Positions 61,003 through 64,000 of a stretch of 64,000 nucleotides of DNA are shown here, in pieces. Both the position numbers and the translations under genes were made by a program. A model generated the notes under the pieces. That model was not told the DNA's origin, did not search any database, and saw only the letters and a program-made list of their open reading frames with translations. Source of the DNA: Ornithinicoccus hortensis (lineage in GTDB: Bacteria > Actinomycetota > Actinomycetes > Actinomycetales > Dermatophilaceae); contig NZ_VFOP01000001.1 of NCBI RefSeq assembly GCF_006716185.1, forward strand, positions 620,001 to 684,000, given 5' to 3'. The first letter of the stretch is position 1. Each line of letters starts with the position of its first letter.

Positions 61003-62412
61003 ATGGAAGCCGTGGCCCGATTCTTCGGCGCGGACGTGCAGTGGACGCGTCCTGGACCGACCACCGCCGAGCGGTGGACCGACCTGAGGTATGCCGTCTA
61101 CTGGCTCCTCGCCGCGGCCTGCGGCCTGGAGTTCCTGCGCGGGATGGGCGCCGTCGACAACGCGCCGGCGCAGATCCTCTGGCAGTACGTCGGCACCGCC
61201 AGCGGCGCCCTCCTGCTGGCGCTGCGCCGCTCGCACCCGCTCGTGACCGCGGCCGGCGCGGCCGTGCACATGTTGGTGCTGGGGGTGCTGATACCCCCCG
61301 TCATGTCGACCCTGCCGATGCAGGTCATCTACTTCTTCGCGTTGTTCAGCGGGGTCTCCTGGGCCCGGGACCGGCGCGCCCTGACGTATGTGGTCGGTGG
61401 CGTGGTCGCGGTGATGTTCCTGTGGCTGACCTGGGCGTTCGCCCTCACCTCGGGGGTGTCCAAGCTGACCCGCAGCCTCGGGATCGAGGACCCGGCGACG
61501 GTCACCGGCCTGTTGTCACCGACCACGTCGGTGGTGCTCTACACCGTGCTCAACAACATCTTCTTCTTCGGCGGCGCCATCCTGCTCGGGCAGATGAGCT
61601 GGCGTGGGGCCTGGCGCACCGCGGAGGTGGTGCGCCAGGCCGAGACCATCCGCCAGCAGACGGCCCGGCTGCGTGACCAGGCGGTGGTGGCGGAGCGGCT
61701 GCGGATCGCCCGGGAGCTGCACGACGTCGTGGCCCACCACGTGTCGGTGATGGGGGTCCAGGCCTCCGCGGCCCGCCGGGTGCTCACCCGCGACCCCGAG
61801 GCCGCGGCGACGGCCCTGTCGGCGGTCGAGACCTCCTCCCGGCAGGCCGTCGGACAGATGCGTGACCTGCTGGGCACGCTGCGCAGCGGCGAGAAGGCGG
61901 CGGACGGCACGGACGGCGATGCGACCGGCGAGACGAACCGCACGCCGCAGCCGGACCTGGCGGCGCTCGAGGAGCTGATCGACCAGGCGGCCGCCCCCAC
62001 GCTGGAGATCGGCTTCCGGCTCGTCGAGACACCCGAGGGCGCGGCGGCACAGGTGTCCCCACCGGTGCAGCTGTCCTGCTACCGGATCGTGCAGGAGTCC
62101 CTGGCCAACGTCCGTCGCCACTCGACGGCGACCCGGGCCAACGTGGTGGTGCGCGTCGCCGAGGACTGGGTGGAGGTCGAGGTCGTGGACAACGGCTCCC
62201 CCCGACCGGGCACGTCCGGGACCGGCCTGGGACAGTTGGGTATGCGTGAACGGGCCCAACACCTGGGCGGACTGGCCGAGATGGGACCCCGCCGGGTAGG
62301 CGGCTACCGGGTGCGGGTGCGCTTCCCGGTCTCCGGGACGCCGCCCACCGACCCGTCGGACGGTGCGGCCTCGGACGCGGGCGCGGCCCCGCTGGTGGAG
62401 TCGGGGCGGTGA
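61003..62412 (+). CDS. Sensor histidine kinase (HisKA_3)
   Basis: 469 residues with six membrane helices (about 35-200), a linker with QAETIRQQTARLRDQAVVAE, phospho-acceptor His240 in RIARELHDVVAHHVSVMGVQ, and an HATPase domain with YRIVQESLANVRRHSTAT, EVVDNGSPRPG and GQLGMRERAQHLGG. A 40-residue disordered insert lies between the two domains. TACCCT (60991-60996) ends 6 nt before the ATG (leaderless). It is coupled to the regulator by a GTGA overlap. Confidence 0.92.
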   Translation: MEAVARFFGADVQWTRPGPTTAERWTDLRYAVYWLLAAACGLEFLRGMGAVDNAPAQILWQYVGTASGALLLALRRSHPLVTAAGAAVHMLVLGVLIPPVMSTLPMQVIYFFALFSGVSWARDRRALTYVVGGVVAVMFLWLTWAFALTSGVSKLTRSLGIEDPATVTGLLSPTTSVVLYTVLNNIFFFGGAILLGQMSWRGAWRTAEVVRQAETIRQQTARLRDQAVVAERLRIARELHDVVAHHVSVMGVQASAARRVLTRDPEAAATALSAVETSSRQAVGQMRDLLGTLRSGEKAADGTDGDATGETNRTPQPDLAALEELIDQAAAPTLEIGFRLVETPEGAAAQVSPPVQLSCYRIVQESLANVRRHSTATRANVVVRVAEDWVEVEVVDNGSPRPGTSGTGLGQLGMRERAQHLGGLAEMGPRRVGGYRVRVRFPVSGTPPTDPSDGAASDAGAAPLVESGR

Positions 62413-63128
62413 CCGGGCCGATCCGGGTGCTGCTCGTCGACGACCAGCCGCTGCTGCTGTCCGGCTTCGCGATGATCCTGTCGACCGAGGACGACATGGA
62501 GGTCGTCGGTCAGGTCAGCAACGGCCAGCTGGCCATCGAGGCGGTCCGCGAGCTGCAGCCGGACGTCGTGCTGATGGACGTGCAGATGCCGGTGCTGGAC
62601 GGCATCGAGGCGACCCGGCGGATCGTCCCCGACAGTGACGCGAAGGTCGTCATCCTGACCACCTTCGACCGGGACGACTACCTGTTCGACGCCCTCGCGG
62701 CCGGCGCGAGCGGCTTCCTGCTCAAGAATGCCGACCCGGACCACCTGGTCAGCGCGATCCGCACGGTGGCCGGCGGCCACGGGTTGCTGGCGCCGGAGGT
62801 GACCCAGCGGGTGATCGCGCGGATGACCGGCGGGGATCCTGCGGAGGGCGCGGGGGCCACCGAGGAGGACTCCGGCGGCGATCAGCAGCCCGGGCAGGGC
62901 GACCCCGAGTTGCGCGCCAAGGCCGACCTGCTCACCGACCGGGAGCAGGAGGTCCTCGGGCTGGTCGCCCAGGGCCTGAGCAACTCCGAGATCGCCGGCA
63001 CCCTGTTCCTGGGTGAGGCCACGGTCAAGACCCACGTGTCCAACATCCTGTCCAAGCTGCACCTGAGGGACCGCGTCCAGGCGGTCGTCTTCGCCTACGA
63101 GGCGGGGCTGGCTCATCCTGCAGGGTGA
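62409..63128 (+). CDS. NarL-family response regulator
   Basis: 239 residues. The receiver has DD at 11-12, phospho-acceptor Asp57 in VLMDVQMPV, Thr in VILTTFD and Lys in LLKNADPDHL. An acidic/Gly insert (about 140-170) precedes the LuxR helix-turn-helix LLTDREQEVLGLVAQGLSNS with GEATVKTHVSNILSKLHLRD. With the kinase it probably controls the ABC transporter starting 140 bp downstream, as is usual for this arrangement. Confidence 0.92.
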   Translation: MTGPIRVLLVDDQPLLLSGFAMILSTEDDMEVVGQVSNGQLAIEAVRELQPDVVLMDVQMPVLDGIEATRRIVPDSDAKVVILTTFDRDDYLFDALAAGASGFLLKNADPDHLVSAIRTVAGGHGLLAPEVTQRVIARMTGGDPAEGAGATEEDSGGDQQPGQGDPELRAKADLLTDREQEVLGLVAQGLSNSEIAGTLFLGEATVKTHVSNILSKLHLRDRVQAVVFAYEAGLAHPAG

Positions 63129-63268
63129 GGCGACCGCCCACCGCCGCCACGGCATACCGCCGAAGTTCCCCCTCGCGACTGATCTGTGCGCCACCCCCGC
63201 CTGCCTAGTGTGGGACCAGGCCCGGGCGCAGCAGCGTCCGGCGGAGGACGAGGAAGAGGAGGGACGCG

Positions 63269-64000
63269 ATGTTGAGAGTCAACGGACTCGTCCGACAGTT
63301 CGGCGACGTGCTCGCCGTCGACGATGTCGGCTTCGAGGTGCCCGCGGGGAAGATGGTCGGCTTCGTCGGCGCGAACGGCGCCGGCAAGACGACGACGATG
63401 CGGATGATCATGGGGGTGCTCGCCCCCACGGCGGGCGAGGTGAGCTGGCACGACCAGCCGGTGAACCGGGCGATCCGGACCCGCTTCGGCTACATGCCGG
63501 AGGAGCGCGGTCTCTACCCCAAGCAGCCGGTCCTGGACCAGCTGACCTACCTGGGCCAGCTGCACGGGATGAGCAGCGAGGCGGCCCGCAGCCGGGCCGG
63601 TGACCTGCTGGAGCGGTTCGGCCTCGGCGAACGCACCAAGGCCAAGGTGGAGTCGCTCTCCCTCGGTAACCAGCAGCGGGCGCAGATCATCGCCGCGGTC
63701 CTGGGCGACCCCCTGGCGCTGATCCTCGACGAGCCGTTCTCGGGTCTCGACCCGGCGGCCGTGGACCAGATGTCGGAGCTCCTGCGCGAGCACACCGCCA
63801 CCGGGGTGCCGGTGCTGTTCAGCAGCCACCAGCTCGACCTGGTGGACCGGCTGTGCGACTCGATCGTGGTGCTGCACAAGGGCCGTGTCGTGGCCCGGGG
63901 CGACGGCGAGGAGCTGCGGGCCGGGGCGCCGTTGCGCTACCGGCTCACCGTGGACCAGGACGCCGGGTGGGTGCGGGACGCCCGCGGCATCTCGGTCCTC
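63269..64000 (+). CDS. ABC transporter ATP-binding protein, partial
   Basis: At least 244 residues; runs off the window. Walker A is GANGAGKTTTMRMI, the Q-loop region YMPEERGLYPKQPVLDQLTY, signature LSLGNQQRAQIIAAVLG (SLGNQ instead of SGGQ), Walker B LILDEPFSGLDP and switch His LFSSHQLDLVD. YMPEERGLYP and SLGNQQ are typical of NatA/EcsA-like actinobacterial exporters with a DUF4162 tail. AGGAGG lies 5-6 nt before the ATG. TAGTGT near 63206 is a possible -10. Its permease should follow beyond the end. Confidence 0.9.
   Translation, partial: MLRVNGLVRQFGDVLAVDDVGFEVPAGKMVGFVGANGAGKTTTMRMIMGVLAPTAGEVSWHDQPVNRAIRTRFGYMPEERGLYPKQPVLDQLTYLGQLHGMSSEAARSRAGDLLERFGLGERTKAKVESLSLGNQQRAQIIAAVLGDPLALILDEPFSGLDPAAVDQMSELLREHTATGVPVLFSSHQLDLVDRLCDSIVVLHKGRVVARGDGEELRAGAPLRYRLTVDQDAGWVRDARGISVL

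Overview
This window comes from a very GC-rich actinobacterium. GTG starts, GTGA/ATGA stop-start overlaps and leaderless promoters (a TANNNT box 6-8 nt before the start codon) are common. Gene content points to Micrococcales, most likely the Intrasporangiaceae/Ornithinimicrobium neighbourhood; that placement is inference. I saw no rRNA, tRNA, CRISPR array, prophage or complete insertion sequence.

0-15 kb is a cell-envelope block. It holds a DUF3068/PorA-like protein, an acyltransferase, an AftD-type arabinofuranosyltransferase, a methyltransferase, a GT4 glycosyltransferase, a DUF2613 micro-protein and a polytopic membrane protein. Content and orientation echo the M. tuberculosis Rv0224c-Rv0228 and Rv0236c (aftD) loci. 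A three-gene oxidative cassette lies inside it: a two-domain VOC protein, an LLM flavin monooxygenase, and an unusual LLM plus FAD-oxidase fusion, behind a TTGAA-TTCAA operator-like palindrome.

15-32 kb is mostly housekeeping: a PPOX-fold protein; nadE, Usp and an amino-acid permease as one coupled operon; an ABC exporter, histidine kinase and response regulator operon with its own operator; a lipoprotein; a secreted peptidoglycan-binding hydrolase; ddaH; App1; an Fpg/Nei glycosylase; rhodanese; argS; a DUF2520 dehydrogenase; a Tat lipoprotein esterase; and an AAA ATPase.

32.65-34.9 kb is a small degraded accessory island. It has a relic IS21-like end, an HI1419/HI1420-type toxin-antitoxin pair whose toxin is frameshifted, fragments of a GntR/FCD regulator and a membrane protein, and an intact GrpB-like nucleotidyltransferase. 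It closes at a bidirectional terminator beside cspA.

35-46 kb contains the most interesting locus: a HelD/HelR RNA-polymerase helicase preceded by a near-perfect rifamycin-associated element (RAE). The palindrome also appears to supply the -35 box of a strong divergent promoter that runs straight into an intrinsic terminator. Next come a zinc alcohol dehydrogenase with a DosR-like box, LysR/YeiH, a WYL regulator, a hydrolase, DUF2252 and a DUF222-HNH protein.

46-64 kb carries an SfLAP-family protein, a second kinase/regulator pair, an MMPL transporter, PadR/HAAS with an operator over the start codon, a Mur-ligase paralogue lacking the DAP motif, DUF5926, GT2, a large membrane protein, DUF4446, a diacylglycerol-kinase-like enzyme, serS, and a third kinase/regulator pair upstream of an ABC ATPase that runs off the end.

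Across the window GTATGCC/GGCATAC is far commoner than GTACGCC/GGCGTAC, even where this forces the rare ATA codon.
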